From assembly GCA_019787685.1 (NCBI GenBank), contig JAHNUO010000017.1, positions 682,001-746,000 on the forward strand: 64,000 bases of DNA, given 5' to 3'. Each line of letters opens with the position of its first letter. Position 1 is the first letter of the stretch. The translations under genes and the position numbers were made by a program. Positions 22,344 through 33,503 of the stretch are shown here, piece after piece. The notes beneath the pieces were generated by a model. That model had not been told where the DNA came from, did no database searches, and saw nothing but the letters and a program-made list of their open reading frames with translations. The DNA is from Chiua virens (lineage: Eukaryota > Basidiomycota > Agaricomycetes > Boletales > Boletaceae).

Positions 22344-25114
22344 CGAGGAGAGTTGGAAGAGACGGTGGATGCTGAATGACTCGATAGCGAGATGCGGCGG
22401 GGATCTTATACCCCGCCAGGGGTGAGTTCGGGAACTTACATGGATCATTCGTGTGATCAACAATATGACTGAAAGAGGAAACGGCGGGAATGCGCACGTC
22501 GTGTGACATGGCGAATAAACAACAACCCCCTGTCGGGGCTTCTAAATTAGGAAGTGGCGTCGGGCGCGCACACCTAAACAGGAAAGTGGCGAGATTAGTG
22601 CGCTGATGGCGAGACACAAGAAGCGTCGGGAGAAGCAGATGGCTTATCGCTGTCAACATCGGACCGCACAGTGCCCACACACAATCGCACGTTGCTCGCA
22701 GTACAAACGCGCCCTTCCTTCGCTTACAGGCGCGTGACCTTTCAACTTGCTGTACATTCGCGTGCCACGTGCATAAGTAATGGATTTCTGCATCAGCTCT
22801 TTCCCCATCTCGTATCTGTTTCCGCAGCACTGTGGGTCCACTCAGCAACTTTGACGCTGCCAATGGTCCGCGCCTTTCACGCCTCACACGCCTCAAGTAT
22901 GCACCTGGCTGAGCTTCGAAGCAGTGTCCATTTTTAAGTTTCCCCTTGGGCTTCGGAGAAGTAAATTATCATTTTTATCGTTTCATATCTGACCAAGTTA
23001 TAGACGTGCATTGGGCGAGTTAGTATACTATCTTTATATTGCATTTGCGTCCTTCAGCCCGCGTCGTGCCCATCAAAAACTGACAGTCTGTCCTGAGGGT
23101 TTGCTCATCGATCTTGACGATCACAGCGTCGACGCGTGCTTGAGTGAAATTTCGGTCTCGGCGATGATAATGGCAATGCCCGCTTGGACCTTTGATCCCG
23201 ACCACAAGCTGTTTCGCTTCCGCGTTTACCCTCACGCTCCCCACCTCTGCCAGTCGTTCCACAAAGTGCTTCGGCACGTCATACCGATGACCCCGACTTC
23301 TTACGTTCCCGATATCGATGTTGCGGCGACCAGGGTATGTCGGACGGGACACTTTATAATGTGAGTTCTTCGATTGAGCATCATCTCAGATCAAAAGATG
23401 TGAACGCATCTTTTTGCCTAGGCCTTTCTGATTTCTGACCTTGGTTCTACTACGCCATCACCACCACCTCCGACTACTGTCCCGAAAGAGTGGCGCGCAT
23501 GGCGTAGGCTCGGAGCCTGCCAACTCGCTGTATCCTGCGCATCTCGTTGGCAACGCCGAGTTTGTCCTGAGGTGTGCAACGAAGGCCAAATGTGTCAAGT
23601 TGAAGATGTCCTTCCTGGGCGTGGTCATGGAGAAGTGTGCGATTTCCATGGCGTAGTTCAAGACTGATGCGAGTACCTTGGGTGCTACCTCAGGCCGTTC
23701 AACATGCGTGTGTGACGCCTCACGCTAGTTTTGGTGCCGCGCTTTGTGCCCGCTTTGTAGGGAACGACTCAACGCATCGTATTGTTTTTTCGTGTCTTAC
23801 TTCCCTGCCTTTTCTCCTTTTATTTTCAAGTCCATTCATTGTTACATATGGATTTGTCTGTCGTCCCTGCCTGCTCTTACGCTAGAGCTGACGGCTCGTT
23901 TGATTTTCATTTCATCCATTTACTACACATTACATTGCGCATACACACAGGATGAGAGAGATATGTATATCACATGTCTCTGAATCCGTTCGCACTCTTC
24001 GTTTTTGATATCATTCATTCGATAGTGACGTTCCAGTTAGAAGTTTGAGGTCGAAGGTGAGGACGACCTTACTCGACAGCAAGCAAGCGTCTTCGTGGTC
24101 GGACTCGGAACAAATCACCATGCTGTCGTTGAGAACGTTCGTGTGATCTTCTGCGATCCGTGAGGTAGGCGAGATCGCGATGGCTGGAGCTAAGGGCCAA
24201 TTGTACGAATTGTTGTGGATGCGTAGTGGCGACTGACCCAGAGTTTACGTCGGCATACCCGGGGAGTCGGCTACTGGGAAGATCGATAGTGATCAGCGAT
24301 AGATACGAATAGCTAACGCGTCCGTTTACCTTCCTATGTATTAATCCAGAACACGGGGTGTGGCGAGTCCTACTGAGTTCAATCAGCAAAGCGTTTCGAC
24401 TTGCATGATTGCCAGTCCAATGTATACTATGATAAATTTGGCTCCCCAACATTATTCGGATGTAGTACCATCGAGATGATACGGTTCGATCGATCCGAGG
24501 AGTGCGTTCAAGGAATCAGCGTGGGTGGCTGCAGGCCGTCCGTAACCGATACTGTAACACTGATTCGGGTATCCTAACTCTCCTCGGAGCAACGACTGAG
24601 TAGATGATATGTGGCATCGGTAACGTGTTACGTGTCCTTGTTCAGAGTGACGGATGTTGGCGACCGACACCGAGTGATGTCGAATTGCCAGTGAGCAATT
24701 TGGTTGGTACACGCTGACACTGCAGAGTAACCTGTTCAGTCGTTCGTTGTGGTCTCGAGAGCGTGCACTCACCTCTCGGATAACACGTAGACATGCAATG
24801 CGACACACGCACGTCTATACAATAGTCGGTGCTAGACAAATCAGGCCTCGGTTCGGGGTGACTGACCGGACACTACTGTCAAGTTTCGCACTGAAACCAT
24901 GTATTCTTTCATACACCTAGTAGCTTGCTGTAACCTTAGATCTTGAAATGACCTTAGGTGTCGAAATGAGTAACAGTCGCTGAAGCTTGAAGCCTTGATA
25001 TCGGCGAGGGCGTTGTTGTGGGTTGTTGACACGGGCTGAGTGCTGAGTACTGAGTGCTGTGAAAGCTTGACTCAGAATCTTTACTATCAGGCAGTCGACA
25101 CCAAACGAGCAACG
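22344..25114. other. 2.8-kb stretch without a supported gene
   Basis: Overlapping frames occur at 23011-23364 (plus) and 23020-23352 (minus), of similar length and quality. One of them may be a real exon, but neither shows a known motif. The plus frame reads VCPEGLLIDLDDHSVDACLS; the minus frame reads YDVPKHFVERLAEVGSVRVN. 23.4-25.0 kb is otherwise featureless to me. Confidence 0.35.
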
Positions 25115-27808
25115 ATGAAAATGACCACCCGCTTCCCGTTCTTTCGCTCCAAAACTCCCAAAGACGGTTCTGGAGAAGCGCTCGGAGAACCCCCCGGAGA
25201 CATTCCTGCGGGATCTACTACTATGGAGATCGACGGCATCAGAGAGAAGTTCGGACGCTTCAGGATTCTTGTCATTGGCCGCGCCAATGCTGGGAAGACT
25301 ACGATACTCAAGCAGATCTGTAACTCTACGGAAGATCCAGAGATCTATGACAGAAATGGGAATAGGGTATGCTCAAACCTCATCTGTGATGACGTGGGCG
25401 CACTGATGGTCTGCGATCAGGTCGATCAAGCAGAGATCAAGGGAACCAAGGATGTGAGTTCCACAGGCACAGTTCCGTGACTGTGACCTCGTTATCAACT
25501 AACACATCTCCAGCGCGGAAAGCATAATATCGAGAATGAAGTAGTTTTTCGAAGCAACCCGAATTTCGTTTTTCACGATTCGCAGGGATTCGAAGCTGGC
25601 AGTAAGGAAGAATTCGAGAAGATGAAAGACTTTGTTTCAGAGCGTGCAAAGACAAGTTTTCTCAAGAAACGTATCCATGCCATATGGTAATCAGAGATGG
25701 CAGCATGTCCGTTGCACCAACAATGACATAATATTGAACAGGTACTGTATTCCTATGGATCAATACCATCGGGCGGTCTTGGCTTCTGAGGAAAAGTTTT
25801 TTGATGAGTGTAACACGGGAAATGGTAAGCATTCTTCGACTATAACAATTGTGTTCTCATTTTTCATGTCTGTTTGCAGTGCCTGTTATACTTGTACTCA
25901 CAAAATGTGATGCACTTCTACTGCAAGGCCTTGCAGCCTTAACACCTGAAGAGAAAGAGCTACCTCGAGAGGAAAGGCTCGTGAGGGGACATCAAAATGC
26001 TGAAAGCATGTTGAAGAAAAATACTGTATGGGAGAGGGTGCAGAGTATGAAGTATCCACCAAAAGCAAATGTGGAATTAAGGGGTATGTCACAGTATTCA
26101 TAAATTTCTTTTGGCATGACATTCAAACTGTTTTCATGCATAAAGATTTGGACAAATCAGATAAGGGATCCAAACTTCTCATTGAAAGGACTGTGAAGGC
26201 CTTAGATGAAGAAACTCTGCAAATGCTGTTTGTGACTGCACAACACACAAATGGCATGGTCTGCACTGAGTATGCTATAGAAAGGTAATTGTATGAAGTG
26301 TATGAACTTTGAAGTATACCTTGAAATTTATTATAGGGTTCTGATACCTTTCATTGATGATAAACACAGGGGGAATGATTCACTTACTGGTTCTGAACAG
26401 CATGACTTGAGGAAAGCAATTGCATTATGGTTTCCACATGTCAAGGTAAGTTTATATACAGTATGAATTAATAGCCATGTCATCCCATTTATAGAATGTA
26501 AGCACTTTGATTGTGAATAGGCTTTCAAAGAGATGCTGACCCATGCCCCTCTGACATACCCTTGTCCTCTCATTGATAGCATGTAAGTGCTCTGAGTGTG
26601 AATGGGCTTTCAGAAGGACGCTGATCCATGTCCCTCTGTCATGCTCTTGTCCTCTGATTGATAGGATGTATGTGCTCTGATTGTGAATGTGCTTTCAGAA
26701 GAGTGCTGATTCATGCCCTCTGTCTTGCTCTTCTCTTATTCATAGGGAGTAAGTGCTCTGATTGTGGAGAGGGTTTTAGAGAAATGCTGATCCATGCCCC
26801 TCTGTCTTGCCCTTGCCCTCTCATTGATAGTGTGTAAGTGCTCTGAGTGTGAATGGACTTTTAGAAGGATGCTGATCCATGCCCCTCTGTCTTTCTCCTG
26901 AAACTCCTCTCATCCATAGCAAGTAAGTCCTCTGAGTACAAATAGGTGTTCAGAATGGTTCTGATCCATGATTGTTCACCTTACCATTGTTCTCCCCTTT
27001 ATAGCTGGTAGGTGATTTTGATTGACTTTGATCCCTAAGGATACTAATCCTTCTGCATATCTTAGGATGTGAGCTTTCATACTCATCCTCAAGAGCCTGA
27101 AATCTTTTAACATTTTCTTTTCTATTCCTTTCAATCACTTACTAGGTATGACTCAATTTTTTTTAAAAAAAACCCTTATTCTTACATTTTACTTCATAGG
27201 AGGTTTGTGATATTTGTATACATCACCATCCAAATAGTGATTTCAAATTTATAGATATTGGTATCTTCCACAGTATGTTGATTCACCCTTGATGTTATTG
27301 TGTTATTTTGCTCAATTCATATTATACTTAGCTTTTAGATCCTTCAGCTATATCAGACTCCATATCATCTGAGTCTACATCCATTGTGAGTACATTGATT
27401 ACATCATTTATTCCTACCTCTCCTATTGTATGATATACTTTAGTCTTCACTGCAAAGCACTCCATGGAGTGAAGCACTTCATGCAGGAATTGGTCAGTAT
27501 CCAATGGAATCCAGTGATTACACTCATTGGTATCTGTAGGTTTTACTCTTATTCTAGAACATTCCTTCTTTCTGCACCAACAAGCTGTTGAAGACCCAAT
27601 CAGGGAGGCAGCCAAACTTTATGAATCATCTGGCACAATCAACACTGTCACAAAAGCAATCTCTGAGCTTATTCCTCAATATGACTTCAAGGATAAGGAG
27701 AAAATGAAACAGCTTATCATGGATGTCATTTATCAGAATCTGATTTGTAGGTCATCCAAGTCAGTCCTCTTGATCATCATTCTAAACATATTAAAAAATT
27801 GTAGCTGA
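25115..27808 (+). CDS. P-loop GTPase, paralogue 3 (no C2 domain)
   Basis: Starts MKMTTRFPFFRSKTPKDGSG. G1 is VIGRANAGKTTILKQI. Further exons give G3 VFHDSQGFEAGSKEEFEKMK, the joined motif RIHAIWYCIPMDQYHR, and G4 VPVILVLTKCDAL. The later exon ELR joined to DLDKSDKGSKLL (donor about 26082) leads to LFVTAQHTNGMVCTEYAIER and LRKAIALWFPHVK (ends 26445). After a repeat-filled gap, the C-terminal exon (about 27540-27745) reads FTLILEHSFFLHQQAVEDPI and SELIPQYDFKDKEKM. It corresponds in position to the C-terminal MSYIVNL exon of paralogues 1 and 2. Motifs are those of the large Agaricomycete HSR1-like GTPase family; cellular role unknown. Exons between 26446 and 27540 are uncertain: one candidate is AFKEMLTHAPLTYPCPLIDS at 26521-26582. 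The 3' half lies in a CpG desert. Confidence 0.75.
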
Positions 27809-28081
27809 AAACATTGGAAAGTGAGCCACTACTATTCACAATGATACAAGGTCTACTAGTAGAAGGTGTTTGTGTTATGATTCTTTCTTTTGCCATATGT
27901 TCTCTTTTCATTTGCTCTACTTCCTTTAGATATGTGCTGCTTAGTTGCATCTGCTGTTGAGTCCTGCTGATGCAATCCTCATTGACTCACCTAGTAATCC
28001 TGTTGTATTCCACGGATTTATATCTTACATATTCTGTCTTTGTCAATCTCTATTTCCTGAAGTACACACCTTGGATGATGA
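25981..28081. other. CpG-depleted segment with sharp edges
   Basis: Counting by eye I find two CpG dinucleotides in about 2.1 kb (26619 and 28013). Immediately before 25981 (CTCGAG, CTCGTG) and from 28083 on (ATCGAG, GCCGCG) CpG is frequent. The edge falls inside an exon of GTPase 3. The enclosed exon pieces remain open and motif-bearing. Confidence 0.85.
26446..27145 (+). repeat. Tandem array of splice-signal-bearing units (about 82 bp)
   Basis: Units 26498-26579, 26583-26664, 26668-26745, 26749-26830, 26834-26919 and 26923-27004 are clear copies. Each starts GTAAGT/GTAAGC/GTATGT, contains a CTGAT or CTGAC branch-like motif and a pyrimidine tract, and ends in TAG. The segments 26446-26494, 27008-27065 and 27069-27145 are not obvious copies but also run from a GT donor to TAG. 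The first eight junctions are each separated by exactly 3 nt; the ninth segment is followed directly by another GTATG. The unit can also be read as an exon of about 62 nt (AFKEMLTHAPLTYPCPLIDS in copy 1) plus a short intron; copies 2-6 of that exon are increasingly disrupted. Confidence 0.85.
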
Positions 28082-28512
28082 TCGAGTGCCGCGAGACCTG
28101 TCTGAGAACAAAGACACCATTTACATAGTACTCCTACACATAACACGAGAGAGATGAAACAATACAAATCAAAGCAAGATACTATAAACCACACATCCTA
28201 GATTTTATTACTCCCCTGTCGCCCACCCTTATAATTGTAGCTAAAAACATCAGAAAGTGAATCATTATTCGAGTCCGCTCACACAATCCTCATTGACTCG
28301 CCTAATCCCATTGTATTCCCCGGACTTATATCTCATATTCTGTCCGTGTCGATCTACTTCCCGAAGTACACACCTTACTTGTCTGAGAACAAAGACGTCA
28401 CTCGGTACTCCTACACGTAACACGAGATGAAACAATACAAATCAAAGCAAGATATAACATAAAAAACCACCCGTCATAGATTTCATCACTCCCCTGCCGC
28501 CTACCCTTAAAC
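27797..28512. repeat. Adjacent direct duplication (27797-28235 and 28236-28512)
   Basis: Both copies start AATTGTAGCT(A/G)AAAACAT and share, in order, ATCCTCATTGACTC, TTGTATTCC, GAAGTACACACCTT, CTGTCTGAGAACAAAGAC-like and GAAACAATACAAATCAAAGC stretches, and a final ACTCCCCTG..GCC block. Copy 2 ends in the condensin stop-codon region. Copy 1 has an extra 120-130 bp near 27840-27960. Within the desert, copy 1 replaces CpG of copy 2 by TG or CA at several sites. Confidence 0.8.
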
Positions 28513-31500
28513 CACAAGTGAAAGTACCTCTTCCTCCTCTTCCTCTTCCTCCTCCGAATCCATGACTGAATCAAACGTCGTGTTTGCCCCCGACAATGGC
28601 TCCGGGTCGAGCGCACTGGTCATTCATCCCAATCATGAGGGCGATCAAAATAACATAGAATGGAACGACGTACTGCGCAAGCGCGTCCTGCCGCTTCGGC
28701 GCAGGCGTTCCTTCTTCGTCCTCGTCCTCCTCATCAGGAATGTGTTGTACAGGAATTTTCTTCTTCGTCGACCTGTGTCTAGTTCAGTCCCATCATCCCA
28801 CAACGAAAATGCGTAGCCAAGGACACTTACGCAGCCCTCTTCGGAAGCGTTCTTGATGGCGCAGGCGTTACATGTCCCTCAGGCAACTCATCATCGCCAT
28901 CCTGGTCGGAGCCATTTACCCTCCGTCGTCTAGCACGTTCCACGTCAGTCACCCAGATCTCAACGGTGGACGAAACCAGACACGTACTTGTTTTCCTTGG
29001 CCTGGCCTTCCCCTTGGCATCTCTTGCGTCCGACGTCCCAGATCCGACGCTCGTATCCTCCGCCACACTGGTGACCGTCGTCTCCGTCATCACACTCTCC
29101 GATCGCCTACCCCTCCATGTTTCGATTAGCATTTCCTTCGACGTGCATAACGACCCGTCACACGCACCGTTTCCGCCCTCTCGTCCTCGGCATCTCAATT
29201 TCCTCCCCGTCCTCCAACGGTATAATGTCATCCAAGAATTTGAACAACTCGTCGAGCTGCTTGAGTCGTCTGTACTCTTCCTCGCTAAAGTCGGCCAGCT
29301 TCTCTGCGTATTTCTTGCTGATCGTCGCATCGAATTTGCTCAATGCGTTGCGTGCAGACACATCGCGGATCGGTCGGCGCTGGGGCGATGAAGCGAAGCA
29401 TCAAGGAGGTAACTAGAACGGAATAAAAACCACAGCACACCGTGAAGACATTATAGACGAGCAATTTCGCCGTTCGAATCTTGTCATCGTCGACCGTCTC
29501 AGGAAGGTGCAACCGTCCAAAGACTTGACACAAGACCTTCCTGTCTTCCTCTGCATCACGTTGGTCCGTTCAACGTACACTAGACAACTAAACGAGACAG
29601 GACGCACTTTCCAAATCATCCTTGAACAGTGCCCTGAGAATATCCTCTGCGAAATCAAGATGGACCCCGTCATCGATGGCCTGACCGGGTACCTCGCTAC
29701 GACCGTCCATTCAGTTTATCCGATACAGAATACAGGAAGACACGAACGCACATGGCTTTTTGTGGATCTGTCCAGTCGACAAACATCCCAATGATTTGTG
29801 CAGGTGATACCATGTCCTGATCATCATCCAATTCACGCGTTGCTGCTGCGAGTTGTTGGAAAATCGTGACCGCAATCTATGTAAAGGGCCGCAGTCACGG
29901 AACCAGAAATCAGAAGCGTGGGTGTCCAAAACTCAGCAATGAAAAAACAGTCATTCATCTTACCTGGCGCATTTGGTGCTGGTTGGCGCTCGATGAATAA
30001 CAATACACAGGGAAGAAGTATGCCAGACACTGTCTCAACTCCTGGTTTGGGGCGGTATCGGGCGAGAGATAAGCCACGACCAGACTCTTTAACACCTGTC
30101 ATGCGCATGTCACCATCAGCGAACTCGGTTCCAGATGTCCCAGAACAAATGGTGACTCGTACCCGGTCATCGGAAACCATGCCCGCCAAGACGAGCTTCG
30201 AAAGCCCGATGCACAACAAGGCTTGAACCTTTTCAGATTCCTCCCCGTTGAGTACGTGCAGTAGAAACTCGATGACACGTTCGCCCTAGTGTCACCAAAG
30301 GTGTCGGTAGGCTGACGACAAGGGTAAAACGCACCAAACAAAACGTACCGCGACTGCACCCCTGCCCAGGAAGTCCCCTTCGTGCACCATCAAGATGTCG
30401 AAAATGACTTGAAGCACGCGTATCTTGAGCACTTCAGGGGAAGATTGGACTTGCGTAAGCGAAGAGCTGGAAAGAGTTGAGGGCCATTCGCTGGACAACG
30501 TGGGCGTTAGCGGCTATTCGATCAAGTCAAGTGTGATCGTACGCGTGCAATGAGACAACATAACCCAAGGCACACGAGCCCTTTTTCACGGAGTGCGAGC
30601 TCCTTGCGCTTGACTGCCGGAATGATCAATTCACCCAAGATCCCTTCCAACGTCGAATTCTCTTCAAAAGTCTGAGGACATCATGTATGAGTGACCCTCT
30701 CAGGGCGGAGAAATTCACGTACACCATTCACGCGCTCCAACATCCCGATGCAAAGAGACAAGCACCGAAGGTCAAGTGCGTCTGCTCGTGCCTGTCCCTC
30801 AGGGCTGAGTTCTTTGGGAGCTTTTGGCCCCCTGCGTGCCCTGACGGTACTAGTACTCGGGCTGGCATCATCTTCGTTGCCATCTCCACCCTCTCCTTCG
30901 CTCCGGTCCTTCTCTCCATCCTCTCCATCTCTCTCATCTCTCAATTCATGTACGACTTCGACGACGACACGAATTAGGTCCCTCTCGCTCGGCGACAACA
31001 CCCTCAACACGTCCAGGCAGCGTGCGACCAACCCTCCAGGTAAATTCTCCTGGCCAATCATGTCTCGCACAAGCTGAAACATTTTTCGCCGACCAATCTC
31101 GTCCGCGTAGTCGAGGTTTACTGCGAGTTTGAGCATCTCCGCGATGACGAATACGGTATCGAGCAGTAGATCGTCGAGGCGTTCGTCCGCGTCACGATCG
31201 GAAGCGTTCATTAGTGTCGAGGCCGCGCACTGCTCGTTCTTGGGCTACCGCATCGAGATCTTCCTGGTATTTATTGTAGATGTTTTGAATTTGATATGCG
31301 AGATGAGTTACGACAGGGAGGGACACCTCCAGCTTCGCTTGATCATTGGTGGCGATACAATGCTCTACACATACACGCGCCAAAAATGCCCTTTCTGGGG
31401 TCAGCGTAGTCCAAAACTCGTCTTGTATTTGGAGTTAGGTCAGCTCAAGTCACGATTTGAAGTGTACACGTGCGCACCTTTGAATTCGAGTTGGTCGAAT

Positions 31501-32748
31501 ATATCGACGCGAGTGGCAAATATGCTGAGAAGTGCGTCTTCGGCGACTGTGTTCTCGCTGAGGTCGAATAACTCAAGCAACGCTAACACGTCGTCCATGA
31601 CACTACCACCGTCCTCTGCCTTAGTTGATCCTCTCACAACATCCACCCAGGCACCAAGAAGAGACCCTGCAGCAGCCCGAACTACGGGCTCACGATCCCC
31701 AAGCCCATTGCGAATGATGAGCTCCCTTTGGGCGATGGTAAGCACGCGTGGGTGGAGGGGCCCCATAGCTGAACCGTCCTGGGACGTGCAATTTTTCTCG
31801 AGAATGGTAGAGTAGACGAGACGACGCATGACAGTGTCGGTGTCGCGTGAACGAGCAAGCAGGGCGGGCAGAGTATGGTTTGCGAGTGGGATGTTGAGGA
31901 GAGCGGCACGACGGACTTCACTGTTGAAGTTAGTTTGGTTAGAGAAATAGAGACGCTGAGTAGACAAAGACACGAACGCAGGCGGGATCATAGCTGAGGG
32001 TATCGAGAAGGACGTCGATGGCGGTAGGCTCGTCTGCTTCGACGTCGGAAGGGTCTTCCGATCCGCAGAGTTTTGAAAGCGCGACGGCTGCTTGAACGCG
32101 GATGAGGGTTTCTTTGTCATGTATGCGCTCGATGAGGGCTGTTCTCAACATAAGGTAGACATCCTCGCTGTGAAAGATGGTCACGACACGTCAAGTATGG
32201 AATAGAACGGGGCGCACTCTATTTCACCGAGATGGGCAACCATGGCTGTGAGTGTATGCACACAGCGGTATCTGACAATCTTATCCTTTGCGACAAATCC
32301 TTTCAGAAGGAACTTGAGAAGGCGCGCGATGAACCGGGCTGAAGTGGTGTCGTCGTCATCGTCATCAGTCGTCATCGTCATCCTTCTTTGTCTCTTTGGC
32401 TAAAGTAGATGATGACGCGACCTGGTACCAAAGTAAGCCATGTGCGTACCTTTCATGTTGATAGTAGAGGATATATGCGCCGACAAACTTGACGACTCTA
32501 TCCGCTTGAGAAATACCCTTTTTCAGGACAATGGCGCGACATAGCAACTCGATAAATGTATCTTCGAAAAGACGCTCGCCGGTGAGTTTGATGCTTCTGC
32601 CACCGTGAATGGGCTCTGTAAAGGCGGCGGCTTCGAGGTGGAGTTTGTGGAGTGCGACGACGTTTTTCTGGTGATTCGCGGCGGTCGTTTGCACCTGGTC
32701 GAATATCTTTGGAAGTGCGTCCGTGACGGACGTTGTCCTGGCCGGCAT
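28507..32748 (-). CDS. Condensin complex subunit 3 (Ycg1/Cnd3/CAP-G type)
   Basis: Start at 32748, MPARTTSVTDALPKIFDQVQ, then HQKNVVALHKLHLEAAAFTE. HEAT-repeat helices follow: FIARLLKFLLKGFVAKDKIV, RIHDKETLIRVQAAVALSKL, LLDTLSYDPASEVRRAALLN and NGLGDREPVVRAAAGSLLGA. The C-terminal half includes LDDLLLDTVFVIAEMLKLAV, RCLDVLRVLSPSERDLIRVV, a charged insert, and a last exon ending in a run of nine Glu and VLSLVV before the TAA at 28507. The kleisin-binding HEAT subunit of condensin binds DNA and is needed for mitotic chromosome compaction. Motif order matches the Ycg1/Cnd3 family, usually about 1000 residues, which fits a 4.2-kb gene with several introns. Convergent with GTPase 3; its 3' flank is part of a duplicated segment. 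Confidence 0.9.
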
Positions 32749-33503
32749 CGTTATCAGCGTCGAAGAAACAAAGAGAACGCGGGTGGTCACGTGTGCGGTT
32801 TCATCACGCGATCTAGACTTCTCATCGCTGCATAGATTCGTGTGTATTCAACGTTCAAACGTTCACTCAGAATATTTAATGGCGCTAGATAGGCATCAAG
32901 AACCCAAACCCCTTTTGCCGCACTCTCACCGGCAGCTTTGCCTCAGCACGATGGTCCAAAAGCGAGCATGCAAAGCTTTATGACGTTTGCCAAGTTCGCC
33001 GACTCGATGCCGAAACGAGACTATGCCTTAGTGTATAATATTCGAACTCCAACAAGTTCATCCGCAGTCCTCAGTACAGGTAATTCCGGTTCTAACCGAG
33101 GAGAGTGTGAAGGGGTGTTAGCTTGGCGCGGAAGAACCAGCACAGTAGTAACTGTAGAACTGCAGTTGGAACGGGAATTGCCGAGGTGAGGTCATAAGCA
33201 GATCTGTGTGAACAAACTGAAATCCAACCGTTCTGACTCGCTGGAGTGCAGTAGCTGCACAGTCATTCATGGTTTTCATGAACAATCGAAATCAGAGTAG
33301 TTACGAATCCAGTGTACTAGTAGTAGCGGAACGTTTGAGCCGCCTGTCCCGTCCAGGTTCTTGGCAAAGCTAAACGGATTAATAAATTATGTACACAGCC
33401 ATCATCGCCAAGAACCTTTACCCGGTAGTACACACGTGGGTTACGCGCCATTAGAGTATAACTACAACTCACCTTCAGGCCAGGTTTACCATTCCCCTTC
33501 ACC
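32749..33503. other. Divergent intergenic region (condensin and carrier promoters)
   Basis: No coding signal. It separates the condensin start (32748, minus) from the carrier start (33504, plus) and probably carries both promoters. Confidence 0.4.

Noticed and set aside
26498..27004. C2H2 zinc-finger array (units also translate as KCSECEWAFRR..LIH)
   Set aside because: Spacing F-x3-L-x-H does not fit the C2H2 consensus and most units contain stops in that frame.
27328..27615. Minus-strand ORF of 95 residues in the CpG desert
   Set aside because: It overlaps the plus-strand exon FTLILEHSFFLHQ that matches the C-terminal part of the GTPase family, so it is most likely an antisense shadow in low-GC DNA.
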